Below the pieces are notes generated by a model. It searched no databases. It saw only the letters and a list, made by a program, of their open reading frames with translations, and had not been told where the DNA came from. The translations under genes were made by a program, and so were the position numbers. From Chromera velia (Eukaryota > Sar > Chromeraceae): a stretch of DNA of 64,000 nt. Shown in pieces: positions 1 through 11,822 of this stretch. Each line of letters opens with the position of its first letter. Within the stretch, counting starts at the first letter, position 1. The stretch covers positions 23,387 through 87,386 of the forward strand of contig JAHBMJ010001106.1 in NCBI GenBank assembly GCA_018398765.1, read 5' to 3'.

Positions 1-194
1 GGGGGGCAAGATTCTTTGCAGCCTGGCAAGAGTTCTCAGTTGCTGATTCTTTCTCTGTTTCATCTTGGGAAGACAAGTCATGGTTTGGTGCATGATATAT
101 AGATGACTGCTCTCTTTTTGTTCGTTTTCCTGGCTGTGCTTCTTCTGATATAATGAGTCTTTGGGATGGGTGCCCTCCTGTTTTACTTTTACAG

Positions 195-656
195 GAAGTC
201 TTAGATCTTTACAGTCCTGAATATATCTTGGAAAGGCAGGAAGGTTCCACGGTGCTGGGGCTTTAGATTTTTTTCTCTAACAGGCACCCTCTGTTTTGCT
301 TTTTGCAGCTGCAAACCCTAATCAGGATGCTCTCGTTGAATGGTATTATGACCTTTGTGCTTTTTCCTTTTTTTGCCTCCATGATTTCGATAATGCTCTT
401 CCATTCCCTCCCTTCCCTACCCTGAAGAGAGTTAGATTCATCTATGGTTTTTCTTGTATTCCTTGGTTGCAAGGAATGATCGGACAGATGAGTTCGAATG
501 TATTGCGTTCTTTACTTTCCTGTAATGCCCCTGCTTATATTCTTATTGATGAACTGACTTTTCTTTTTCTTGAATGCTTTCTTCTTCGTTGGCCTTTTTA
601 TTTTCTCGTGAAGGTTTTTTCTGATGTCATTGCTCGTTCGAGGAGTCCTTCGTTGA
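195..656 (+). CDS. 3' end of an unidentified gene (partial)
   Basis: I do not recognise this gene. Two exons join in frame. The first is 195-243, after a TTTTACAG acceptor; it reads from phase 0 and ends in phase 1 at GTTCCA. The second is 309-342, after TTTTGCAG; it enters in phase 1 and ends in phase 2 at GTATTA. Together they encode a short acidic stretch with the segment LYSPEYILERQE followed by AANPNQDALVE. A third exon may start at 614, after a pyrimidine-rich tract ending GTGAAG. It would give a short hydrophobic tail ending VRGVLR and a TGA stop at 654-656. Upstream exons would lie left of the window. The phase match supports splicing, but the exons are short and no domain is visible. 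Confidence 0.35.
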
Positions 657-1117
657 TCGCATTATGGAATGAAAGAACTTTCTTTCTTTTTACTGTTCTT
701 GGTTCAACTTAATTTTGTTATATTCCCTCATTTGATGATTGATCTTCTTATGTTCTTTCCTGCTTATACCATTGAGTACACTATTCACCTGCTGGAAGTG
801 ATAGACAAAAGGCAGCAGCAAAGGGGGAAGGGGGGTCGCGTGCGTCGGTTCTCATGCCTTGTCCTATACTTCTCAATTGATCAGATGTTACATTCTTGGA
901 GTCAGTTTGTCTGATATTGCATGCACGGTTCCGGTTTGTCAGTACCATTGTATAGGAGATGATGCGCATGACTTCTTACGAATGATGCGCATGTAGAAGG
1001 TACATACATTAATTATTCATTTTTTTCGGCATCCCTACCCGGATCACACAAAAGTTAAATATTTTGCATGTATTCTTTTCACTCGATTACTTGACTTATC
1101 CAGAAGTAAGAGCATAC
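657..1117. other. intergenic, no gene seen
   Basis: T-rich sequence with no convincing exon on either strand. Open frames here lack domain features or good splice sites. Confidence 0.5.
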
Positions 1118-1125
1118 CGTCACAT

Positions 1126-2252
1126 CAGGGTTGCTTTTCTGGTCGGTAACAGGTCTAGTCTACCAGCAATTGCCAGTAACCGGTAATAGCCTCAGTCTGC
1201 CTTCCTTTTACCGACAAAAAAAATAATAAAAATTAGGGTCCCAAAAAAAAAATTTCGCCTGCGGCGCTAACCTTCAAAAACATGTTTTTAAGTGTTTATT
1301 AGCATTTGAAAAGCCTAACCACACACACACACACACAAAAATTAAAAAAATATAAATTTTTAACTGTTTCACCCCTATAAGTAGCAAAAAGTTCTAATAG
1401 CTCTATGACAGCGTCTGTCCAACAACTACTCTCTTTTTTGACTTTGCTTCATCTCTCACTGTTCTGCTTCTCTGTATATCAGGCCTTGACCGTCGTTAGA
1501 GAGCGATCAAAGTAAGAGACGGAAAAAGTCTACTTCTTTCTGAAAAAAGAGGAGATGGTAAGCCTGCGGCTCTGTACTTGCGCAGCCCCTACCCGGTTTG
1601 CTGAGGGGGGAGGAGCAAGAAGAACATTGCTTCCTCGAGCTCCCTCATTTATATACTTGCCCTCCCTGTCTCTACAAACACCTAACCGCCTTTCGTTCAC
1701 ATACTCGCTTTCCCTGTCTCTGTTCGATTATTTACTTATGATTCTTTCATGTCTGCTTGCTTGTAGATGACAAATCTCCACCCCCCTAGGTCTCTGGAGT
1801 CAGAGGCCCTTCGAGGCCTCAGATAATAGCTTTTAGCGGCGGATCTTTCTTTGAAGGCTGGAGCACTGGATTGGAGGGACCGCCCAAACTTTGAAGCGGA
1901 CTCTTTTTATTATTAGAATCGCGTGGGTGCATCTGTCTGGGCCAGCTCTGGTCATTGCGGCTAGTGGTTCTCTGTCTTTGGGCGCCAAGTGCAAGATGGG
2001 ACCGATCGCTTCAACCTGCGTCATTTTCAAGCACACTGGCCGCATAGCTGTCCCTACAGATGACGCATTGACTTTTTGAATTGACCTTAAGTCTAACCTT
2101 AAGTGATTGATTGATTGACCTATAACATATTGAAAAGTGTTAGTCACTGTTAGAATTCTGTCAAGTCTTTGCCAACTGCCAGCAAACTCTGCCGGCAATT
2201 ACCAGTTACCGGTAATAAAGCTTGTCTACCACCAAAAAAATCGGCAACCCTG
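1126..2252. mobile_element. hAT-like non-autonomous DNA transposon, family 1, copy 1
   Basis: The element starts CAGGGTTGC and ends GCAACCCTG, an inverted repeat, and is flanked by a perfect 8-bp direct repeat CGTCACAT (1118-1125 and 2253-2260). An 8-bp target duplication and a terminus starting CA-G-G are typical of the hAT superfamily. Both subterminal regions carry repeated ACCGGTAA-like motifs (about 1180-1195 and 2195-2212), plausible transposase binding sites. The interior has an A-rich stretch and a short (AC)n run at 1321-1336. No transposase is encoded, so it must depend on an enzyme made elsewhere. A diverged relative lies at 26577-27935. Confidence 0.85.
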
Positions 2253-2260
2253 CGTCACAT

Positions 2261-2655
2261 TGATCAATCTTGGGGTTGGTGATTTCGGTAGAGTCCACCG
2301 TCGGTCCCTTAGCGAACAGTACGTGTATAGCAGGACTGTCTTGGCTGTTGAAAGAGATCTAATCATACTGTAACATTCTTATATATAAAAATCGAATGTA
2401 TCGCTCTATCAGACTGTATTCCTTTTATTCGTCTTTGTATGCCTTTCCGTTCTGTCTCCATCTGTAGCTCTGTTTGTACTCGATCATTGACTGGTGCATG
2501 CGGTATAGCTAGTTCAATTCAATATGAACATGCATGTTGCGCATGCGTGTTGCTCACATGTTGCTCACTCGATGGTCGGTCGTTCTATATATATGCGCGC
2601 GGTGCGTCCTGCCTGATATCATCTGCTAGTGGTGCAATACTTCGGTTCGTCCCTC
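2261..2655. other. intergenic, no gene seen
   Basis: No supportable gene. Several ATGCATG and GCATGCG motifs occur at 2496-2560. Confidence 0.4.
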
Positions 2656-2659
2656 TGTC

Positions 2660-3069
2660 TATACCAAGCGCAACTCAATTTGGCAAACCCATACAGCCAA
2701 TTACGTTTGCGATTGCAAATGTAAAAAATATTTTTATCGCAGAAACAGTTTTTTCAGACTTGCAACATGTTTCTGATAATATTTGTAAAATCTGTACAAA
2801 TTTTTAAGTTCATACGCGTGACCGATTACGTTTGTAAAAAATATGAAAATTCAAAGTCGGGCGGCCCTGGAAAATGAATCCTGACTTTGAATTTTCATAT
2901 TTTTCACAAACGTAATCGGTGGCGCATACGAACTTAAAAATTTATACAGACTTTACAAATATTATCAGAAATATATCGCAAGTCTTAAAAGACTCTTTAC
3001 GTGATAAAACTATTTTTTATATTTGTAATCACAATCGTAATCGTGCTAAATTAAGTTGCGGTTAGTATA
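2660..3069. repeat. long fold-back (hairpin) element
   Basis: Two arms of about 190 bp are inverted copies around a spacer of about 24 bp (2859-2882). The inner arms match almost exactly: CAAAGTC at 2852-2858 against GACTTTG at 2883-2889, then a shared stretch around CCGATTACGTTTGT. The outer arms are more diverged but still pair out to TATACC at 2660 and GGTTAGTATA ending at 3069. A transcript would form a long imperfect hairpin. It is probably a fold-back MITE; an origin as a small-RNA precursor is possible but unproven. No clear target duplication is visible beyond TA. Confidence 0.8.
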
Positions 3070-4439
3070 TTAATTCGACGCCGCCCCGCGTCCCAGCCCG
3101 TCGCCAAGCTAGGAGGGCATAACAGTATAATATCTATGATATATTCATACTTCACCTGTTAGATGAGTGTCTCGTAACCTCGAAAGGTATCGGTGGTTTG
3201 AATTAAGTGATCTCACGTGGCTTGACCGGTCATGCATGTTTATGTAAGTATGTACAATTTCAGAGCCTTTAATAACCGGGGGCTGGGCGTTACTGGGCTT
3301 GGAGCTACCCTCCGAAACGAAATGCGGTCTACTTTTCCGTATGAGCTGCTTGAGGTACACTTTTGTTCAACGACGACACGGGTCGTGAGAGACAGAGATA
3401 GAACCGCCCTCCGCTACCGGTACCCTTAAAAATGAAAAAATGCGTGTATGCTATGTTAGTGTTAGTGTAAGTGTGTGCAGTCTGGGAAGCCAGGGCCTCT
3501 TTTCTGATTAAAGCCTAATTTCAGTAAAACTGGGTTACGAGATCGATTATAAAGATCCCTATACATGTTAGTACATGCATTGCTAAGTAATACTAAGTAA
3601 GTACAAATGTTATAAAAAAATTGTAGATCTCACAAAAATGAATGAATGAATTGAGACAGTTAAAGCCGCTGAGCGCACCACGGAAAAAAATAAATCTATT
3701 TTAAGTTATGTAGAGTCATGCAACTTCTGACCACGCACTATGCATATAATTAACCTTTATAATCATCAGTGGATATGGGTAAACACATAAATATCTTTTA
3801 TAAATATTAATTGCAACATTAAATCAACTATATATATCACAAATCTTACCTCTTGAAGCACTTGCCGGTCCAAGAATTAGGCACTTGATCACATTCACTT
3901 TAAATTGCATGGCGGGCTTTATGAAACGTTGACTCGTCGTTAAAAAAAATTTGCTCTGACTTATTGAGAGAGTCGTGTACAGGTAGGAACTTCTAGTGAC
4001 GAAACACAAAACGCACCGAGGCATCCGTCCTTCTTGACGTTCGCCAACAAACAAGCATGCATGCATGCATGCATCATGCAAACTTGAATGGAGACACGCA
4101 ACCCCAAGGGCTGCGCAGCGACATTCAACCATCTATTCATCTATTCTCCCATTCAGTCAAATACGAACTGTGGCTCTAATGCCTTCTCATGAGATGATCT
4201 TTTCTCTCATCCAAAGGAAAGCCCATCGTCGTGCTCCCTCCACATTTCTCCATGCACATGCAACTCGAATTTCAGTTTTTGGAAAGAAAACCCAAACAAG
4301 GTCGCTCTGTCAAAAGACAAGAGCAAGAGTCAGTCGGTCACGCACAACTAAAGAACATGAAGGCACAACGGTCGACCGACTACCGCGTTCAAGTCAGTCG
4401 ATCCATCCTTTTTGGAAACAGCAAGAACAAATTGATTGA
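3070..4439. other. intergenic, AT-rich, with TGCATGCA run
   Basis: No supported gene. A run of ATGCATGC units sits at about 4056-4075. Nothing else stands out. Confidence 0.4.
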
Positions 4440-6758
4440 CTAAGGCTGTCTGGCACGGTCACAGTCATATGAACCTCTTCTTCCATCAGGAAACCCGAAC
4501 CATCCTGCCTCGCACATGCACATGGAGCTCTGCTTTAGCTCAGACCACTTGCACACACTCTTTCTATGGCACCTGTCTCTGGGTCCACACCACTTCGCAC
4601 GAGGGATCCAATCCTCCCAGGATTCGCAGACTCTGCCCCCCTCAACAGAGATGATCTCCTCTGTGCCCTCATTGCATCGGCATTTCTCGTCTCCCGTCAG
4701 TGTGGGTCTGCAGGTGGAAGCCTCCGGGCAGTACCCCCCAATGCAGAAGACTTGCTTGTCGACCCAGCCAGTCCAGTCGACTGTGGTCTCAACTCTCCTC
4801 TGGGGGTCTTCTCTCAGAGTGTCGAAGTACGGACCTGCAATCAAAAACAAAACAACATGCATGGGTATCAAGCAGATGGTAGCGCAGGTCTCATGTGTCA
4901 CTACCCCTCTTCAGCTCTTTGTTCTGCTTTGAGAGAGACGGGCGAGCCTTCCCTTTCTCTGCCCTTCTTTCGATGCGCAATGACGAGGGGAACAGAGGCA
5001 TGCTGAACGACTGTTATGCATGACACAGTGAAATAATCGACGGACACACGCAGTGAGTCACGAGTTTGCTCTGAAAAAGTGCATTGTACCTGTTTGCGCA
5101 CTGTTCTACTGACCTGCTTCATCTCCCAAAATCTCAAGGAGGACATCAGAGTCATCCTTGGAGAGAGCAGACAGCTGCACGTTCTGCTGCTCAATATACT
5201 CAGACAAGAGGGTGGCGTAGGAGCGACCATCAGAAGAGCTACCCTCAAAAATGGTCTCCGGGGCACCCAGCTCAGATGCAAGTCTCATCGCCTCTTTCTC
5301 TTCCTCGGTCAGGGGAGTGGGAGTGGGACTGGGGGTGGGGGGAAGAGGGGAGGGCTCCATGGGGGCAACGACGTCGGCAGGCTCAGTGATCACCTGCAAG
5401 AACAAAAACACACACACAGATCATAGGAGAAATAAAAAGCATGAAGCAGTCGTATTCTGTAATGAATGGGCAGGGGAGCACTGAAAGCATCGGATCTGTG
5501 TTCTCTCTCTCACACACTCTCTGAGCTATTTTATTTGTCATTCTGTTCCCTTCTGCTCTTCCAATGCAGGGAGACCTGCAGTGTCCTTTCCCTCCCTTCC
5601 GACCTGATCCTGCATCAATTCAGACTGCTCGTCGGCAACCTGGAGGGCCTGCACTTCCTCGGGTCTCTCTTCTGCGATCTCTGCAACTTCGGTCTCAGGA
5701 ACAGTCTCTGCAGAGGTCTCTGTCTCTGTGACTGTCTCTTCAACCTGAGTGGTCTCAACAGTAGAGGCAGGGGGGGTGGGCACGTCCTCCATGGTGGGGG
5801 CGGAGGGAGTGAGCTCAGGTGTGGCATCTCTGAAAAGCCTGAGATTTCTCAGAGAGTCCCGAGCTCTGCCGATGAGCGAGTCGGATTGTTGGAGTTCTGT
5901 GGAAGCGGCGAAGGAAGGAGACTCGCTCAGACGCTTTCTGACATCTGCAAGAAGACCGTCGACCGTGAAGATGTCTTCGAGATTGCTGACAGAGGACAAG
6001 CGAGTGCGGGCACCCTGCAAACTCTCTTGAAGGGCGGTCTGTTCTTCATCTGCACTCTGTCCAGAGAGCCCACCGTCAATCTGCCCAGAGGCTCTGTCAA
6101 GGAGAGACCCGATTGAGGGCAGACCCTCTTGGAGTCTCTTGGGTGCACCCCCCTCGAGAAGGTTCAAGTCAGTTACCTTCAAATCTGCACGTGCATCTTT
6201 GAGGACAGCCTCCAGATCAGACAAAGCAGAGACTTGCTGGTCTCCTCCCATCAGACCAGACAGACGCTCTCTTGCAGCCTCAAGGAGATCGTCTGCCTTG
6301 AAGAGATCCCCGAGGCTCTCAGGCATCTTGATCAATCCCTCGGCCTCTTGGAGATTCTGTCGGATGTTCAGAACACCTTCGGATGAGGAGGCACCGAGTG
6401 TGCCAGACTCAGAAGGGCTGAAGGAGGACAGTCTCTCCAGCGCCCCCTGAATCGATTCCTTCACCCCCTCCAAACCAAAATTGCCAAGGCTTCCCATCAA
6501 ATCACAGTCATCACCAGTGCACCCTGAGATGTCTCTAATGGTATCCCTGACTTCCTCCATCATGCTGCCACTCTCCGCTCCGTCGAGTGCCTCTGTAACA
6601 GTCTGAACAACAGAGGACTCCTGAACCTGATCGACGACCTCAGTGCCTTCATCGGAGTCAAGGAATTCCTGTACGCGTGCTCTTGCTCTGCTGAAGAGAC
6701 TCTGTCCCTGAGTGCCGACTGCAAGCAGCGCAGCCGTACTGAAAAGGAGCAAACGCAT
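4440..6758 (-). CDS. secreted protein, helical repeats plus two EGF-like modules
   Basis: Three exons: 6758-5604, 5393-5114 and 4834-4440. All junctions are GT-AG and keep frame, giving 609 residues. The first 19 residues (MRLLLFSTAALLAVGTQG) are a signal peptide, so it enters the secretory route. Residues of about 20-320 are Leu/Arg/Glu-rich with a recurring pattern of L-x-D-[LI]-F followed by LL-x(4)-R-x-RLS, suggesting repeated helical hairpins. A Glu/Thr-rich stretch and a Pro-rich linker (PLPPTPSPTPTP) follow. The last exon carries 12 Cys in two sets of six, C-x4-C-x5-C-x9-C-x-C-x14-C and C-x5-C-x5-C-x10-C-x-C-x17-C, the spacing of EGF-like modules. I infer an extracellular or cell-surface adhesive protein. 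Its partner is unknown. It is divergent from the tetraspan gene at 7312. Confidence 0.85.
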
Positions 6759-7036
6759 TGTAATTTTCAGAAGGATCCGATTTTGGTGACAACCTCTTCT
6801 TTGACTGTTATTTGCGTGTGTTGTTTATGTAAAGGTTACGCTTCAGCGACCGAATCGACAATGAAAGGAGATAGCGACTGTGCTGAAGGAGAATTTTGTA
6901 AAGAAGTGAGGTAAGTCCTCTACTTCGGAAACAAGACAAGTGACGGCCTCGCTGTGAATGTGGAAAGTGACTTGCATGTTGCAGAGCATGCATGTTGTTT
7001 GGCACCAAAATCGGCTACGCATGCATGAGTTTCTTC

Positions 7037-7128
7037 ACGCGCACACTTTTGCGGGCCCTTTTCTGGACCCCGCGGCCCCGCGGCGGCGCACTTGACTCGC
7101 TTGGTCATATGCCGGGGCCCCATTGAAT
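7037..7128. promoter_or_regulatory. CG-rich block between divergent genes
   Basis: A short stretch very rich in CG dinucleotides (CACGCGCAC, CGCGGCCCCGCGGCGGCGC), flanked by ATGCATG motifs, lies between the starts of the 6758 (-) and 7312 (+) genes in otherwise CG-poor sequence. Similar blocks precede other gene starts here. I infer a shared promoter; no TATA box is evident. Confidence 0.4.
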
Positions 7129-7311
7129 TCAAGCTTCGATCCTTAATTCTAACATGCACCGGCAACTGCATGGTTTGAAGCTTGAGAACTGCCCCCCTCA
7201 ATACACTTCTATGTTTCAACAAAGACGCCGGTGCAAAGAAATCACACAGGAGCACAGAGAATCCACAGTTCGAGCCTGCCTCCGCAAAAAATCTGAAGAC
7301 GGGTTGACAAG

Positions 7312-7910
7312 ATGCATGGTTCTCAATCAAGGGGCAGCAGTTGCATGCTCTGCAAGTACCTCTGTGGGATGTACGGATTTGTGACTTGCCTCTGTGGATG
7401 TGGACTTTGGGCAATGGCCCTCTTCACGGGACATGGATTGCCATGGTAAGTTTGGCTGGCTGCATTGCAGCATGAAGAAGCTGCATCGATGCAAGCCAGG
7501 CTGATGGACTTGTGCATGCATCAACATTCATGCATATCTGTCCTGCCCCGTGGACAACCCAGCAGATGAACACGCCCCCTCTGGCTGCTTCTGCAGGGCC
7601 TATGGTCTCAACAGGCCGGGATCTGAAGCAGCGCTACAGAACACCTTGACGGCCACTCCGTTCTCTGTCAAGTACACCCTGACGACCTTCACCATTCCTG
7701 GCATGTAGGTCAGACACTTTCTGGATGTCCCTTCATCGGGTCAGACACTCTCTGCATGTCCCTTCCCGCATCGGCACATATACATATGCCATCATGTTGT
7801 CTTAGTGCTAAGTCCTCAGAGCTGGAAACACTCCCCCCGCAGAGAACTTCTGGTTCATCGAAGAAGCAAGAAACAGCACCAACGACATGAACCCCGGACA
7901 GGTGCATGCG

Positions 7911-7975
<65 letters not shown>

Positions 7976-7999
7976 CTGTTTATGTGTCTGTGTGTCTGC

Positions 8000-8060
<61 letters not shown>

Positions 8061-10482
8061 CCTTTTCTCTCTGTCTCTCTCTCTCTCGCGCGCGTGTGCG
8101 CTCTCTCTGTGTGTGCGTATGTGCGTATGTATTTGCAGGGCAAAAGAACTGACGTCGGTCAGCGTCTCTCAGACCTGGAGCAACATCGCATCGATGATCT
8201 GTGCAGTCAATCTGCCAGGAGAAGGTGGGGCCTGCCTGCCTGCCTGCCTGTCTGGGGTCTGAATGAGTACGTAAGGATGCATCGGCCGTCAGAGCGGGAA
8301 GGAAAAAATGAAAGAGAGAGGGGCCCGTGTGAGGTCCCCTGTAGTGTATGAAAGTTCATCGGCGTTTTGGAAGTGAAGGACTGCAAATTGACGCAAAAAA
8401 AAACAGTCGGCTTGACCCTTTCCCCTTTCTTGTCGTCCGTCACAGCTGATCTTACGAAGATGCGGCTTCAAACACGGCTCTCCTCTCCCTTTCTTGCTGT
8501 ATACGCAGATAACAGCAACTCATGCACCTACGCGACGGAGATCGTTTACGTCAACTACGCAATTGTAAGTTGCTGTTTGAACCAGGGAGTGTGTAAGGGT
8601 ATCTTGAGATTTAAAAAGGGACCCACGAGAAGATCAGTGAAGAAAGGAAAGTACTGGGATCGGTTTTTCGAAGAGAAAAGGAAGACGCTAAGGCAGAAAG
8701 GCAAAAATACCAAAGCGTTCATGAATGAAAAATGGGAGACGACAAAAAAGAGTCGAAACAGATTCATTGTGCCTGGAGCTACAAACAGCCTTGTCGGAGC
8801 GACAGAGGCACTCAATGTTACAACCCTGATTGACGTGGTCGGAAATCTCTATCTGATATCCATCCATCTCTGTTTTCATGTTTATCTCTTTACTTCCCAA
8901 CGGTAAATTGGAAGAGTTCGTTTCTGTTTGAGCCTGAGCATAGGGTGGATGGGTTTCTTCCCTCACGACGCATCGCGACTTCTGTCATGATTTGTCCTCT
9001 CTGTCTTCCGCAGGTTGGGGTTGCAGGATTCTCCTGTCTGATGGCTCTTCTTGCTGTAGGGGGCCTCTGTCTTGTCTGTGGGGACGGTACAAAGGCGAAG
9101 GTCTCGGCGGCCTTCCTGGCTATCAGCTCTCTCCTCTCCTTTTCCGGGGTACGTTGGGGGGTGAGGGAGTTCGCCGACAACAAGCCAGCCGGCGTCTCTT
9201 TAGCAGAGTGGCTTCGAGAGAGATGTTTTCATCACAACGAGTTTTCGTGAGGCCAAGAGAAGCAAAAGAAAGAGAGATGAACAACTCGAGAAACGCGATG
9301 ATGCATGAAGATTCCCGCATGCAATCAGTTCTCTTTCAAATTGGAATCAGTTTGACTTGGGCCACAGACAAAAGACGCCCCCCCGTTCGAGATTACCATT
9401 ACCAGGCGAAGAACTAGCCTGCCACAAAGGCACAAGCCACTCGAACAGAACAAGAACACAAAAATTGCTCGAGCAGGGCTTTTTTCCCCCTCGCCTACCG
9501 AGTCGGTGCATGGCTGCCCGTGAAGTGTCAGTCATCTGTTGATTGTGATGTATGTTGTCTGCTCTGCTGCATGTACGTGCGCATTTGTGCTCGATGCATG
9601 GTGCGTGCAGCCTGCCGCATACCTGTGGAAGCTAGACGAAATGAATCAGGTGATCGCCTCGTTTGCTGGCCTAGAGGGCAAATCTTTTGGAAATGACGGT
9701 GAGGAGCGACGCAATCTCTGACACGTTATTTTTTGTATTGTTTTGCCGGAACGTTTCCTCTCATCTGCGTTGATCGATCGACTCTCCTGACTTGACAGAA
9801 AAAAAGAGACATGAGCTCAGTGCAACTGTTCGTCGCCTTTGTTTTGCCCTGTCTGTGATTCTTGCAGAAAAAAAGGGATGCATAGAGGCACGCAGAAGCA
9901 TGAAAGGAACTCAAAATCAGCAAAATGTCGATTTGATGATACCACGTATTCGTTTTTGAATCTTCCTCAGTTCCTGTCTTTCAGGGGTACGGTCGATCTG
10001 TTTATCTGTTCTTTCTGTACTTCTTTGTCTCTTTACTTCAACTTTTTTTTCTTTCAATTTCTATGTATCAGTCAGAAACACGGACCTGTTGCACAAAGAA
10101 TTTGAATGCATTTTCTTCTCTCTTCTCTTCTCTTCTCTTCTGTATGCAGCCCTCCTGAAGCCGTTCGTTGGGGCTCTGCTTGCAACCTTCGCAGGAGTTG
10201 CCTTCCTTCTTTCGGCTATGGGTGGGTGGGTGGGTCTGTGAGTCTCCATCTGGGTGAGGGAGCGGTGATATTGAGGAGTTGAGATTGATGATGAAAAGGT
10301 GACAAAGTGTGGGGAGTACACGTGACGGTAGAGTGTGTCAGTGAAGTCAGTGTGTGAGTGACTGCTTGACTGCAGTGACGTAATGAATGATCTAAAGGCC
10401 AACTTGCTCACTTTCTGATGGACAGGCTGTTCTTCGGGCTGACGATCCATATGGTGGCATGAAGACGTCTCAACGTGTCTAA
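7312..10482 (+). CDS. claudin-like four-pass membrane protein
   Basis: Eight exons: 7312-7445, 7597-7704, 8139-8224, 8509-8564, 9014-9148, 9611-9698, 10150-10225 or 10229, and 10426 to the stop. Phases agree at each junction. The product is about 240-247 residues with four hydrophobic segments: one in exon 1 (a Cys/Gly-rich stretch around FVTCLCGCGLWAMALF), two in exon 5 (around AGFSCLMALLAVGGLCLVCG and SAAFLAISSLLSF), one in exon 7 (FVGALLATFAGVAFLLSAMG). The loop between segments 1 and 2 holds NSNSC, a possible N-glycosylation site. The order (one segment, long loop, three segments) resembles claudin/PMP22-type tetraspans, but no family signature is certain. Start uncertain: Met at 7312 or 7345. 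The last donor is ambiguous because GTGGGT is tandemly repeated; stops fall at 10462 or 10482. Confidence 0.75.
7914..8060 (+). repeat. (GT)n then (CT)n microsatellite in an intron
   Basis: Adjacent GT and CT dinucleotide arrays fill intron 2 of the tetraspan gene and end about 80 bp before its acceptor. Confidence 0.95.
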
Positions 10483-10720
10483 AAAGTGCTGTGTTGTGTG
10501 TGTCGGTGAGCGAACAGTGCGTTAAGACCTTTTTGGTTCCATTTTCCTGTTCTTCATGAGGGCGATTCTGAGCGAGGGGTTCGTATGTGCTTTGAAGGTC
10601 TGGTTGTCAGAGCAGATGGTAAGACTCGAAGAGTATTTAAAGTATGTGACCATAAGGACGCCAGAGAGGTCAAAAGAAAATGATGAAAATAAATGGCCCT
10701 CGGGTAGGCGGCAAGCAAGG

Positions 10721-10765
<45 letters not shown>

Positions 10766-11814
10766 GGAGAGAGAGAGAGATGAGGAGAGACCCAAAGAGA
10801 AAGAAAGTATTTGTATGCAAGCAAGCGTCAACCCTCTGTCTCTCCTCTGCCCTCTTCCTCTTTTGCTTTGCAGCCGCGTGTTGTAGCACCAGCTCTAGGT
10901 CAGTCTGACTGACTGCATCAATCACGGACAATACTGCTTAGATGTGTAGGAGTGGACTTGTGAGCGCGTGTGCCTGTCGGTGTGATCGATCGACTCCCTC
11001 TGTGTGTATGGAGGTAGGAATCCCTTAATTTGGATCCGTTGCTTTGAATATCGATGAGCTGAATTTTATGTCAGTTTTTTTCTTGTCCTCTGACGTCTCG
11101 CTACCCGATTGAACGACCGTGCATTCAAACAAGTCATACGCACAAATCGATGGTGCATGCTGCAACGGATGGTCCCCTGATCCGTCATGTCGATCAACTT
11201 CTGTCTTTCAAGAGAACAAACACAAGTCGTGCATGAACGAAGATGTGTACTGAATACTGTAAGACTCGAATGGACGCACACTCACTGCAGGCAAACAACC
11301 CCAGAGCCCACCCGACAGCAACTTGTTGGAAATGGGCCCTTCGTTTGATAGACCCCGGTGGTACCTGCGACTTACAGTCGTTCCTTCAGTCGTACATCTA
11401 ATTCAATGGGACTCTTTCTTACTTTTCTTCTGTCAATTAACTTTCTGCTCTGATGAGTCGAATCCGATTTGCTTGCAAGAGCGGAGAAAAATTTCTTCAA
11501 CTAAAAGCCATTCAAGATCGTCGGCAGTAGAAACGAATTGATTTCAGGGAAGCAGGTGAAAAGGCAGTTGGGGATAGGCATCTCTTCAGGTACTCTGCGT
11601 TCTTTGCCCATGCATGGGTGTGTTGACATTTCCACAGCACTAGGTTCAATCTTGTATGACAGGAGGAAGCCCGAAGCTTTGCACAAAACATTTTCAAACA
11701 TAAAGGTCGCAGCACTATCAATAAAGAGTTGAGTTTCCACAATTATTTGGAATGATCAACACCAGGACTGATGCTTCTCTGACAATAACAGTATCTTCTC
11801 ACTTTAAACCTCAA
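10483..11814. other. intergenic with (GA)n tract
   Basis: A (GA)n microsatellite lies at 10725-10781. No exon could be supported elsewhere in this stretch. Confidence 0.5.
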
Positions 11815-11822
11815 TCCAAAGA

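Noticed and set aside
7834-7901. Exon-like segment reading NFWFIEEARNSTNDMNPGQ within intron 2 of the tetraspan gene
   Set aside because: Its phases fit neither neighbour: exon 2 ends in phase 2 and this needs phase 1. Joining exon 2 directly to 8139 keeps frame.
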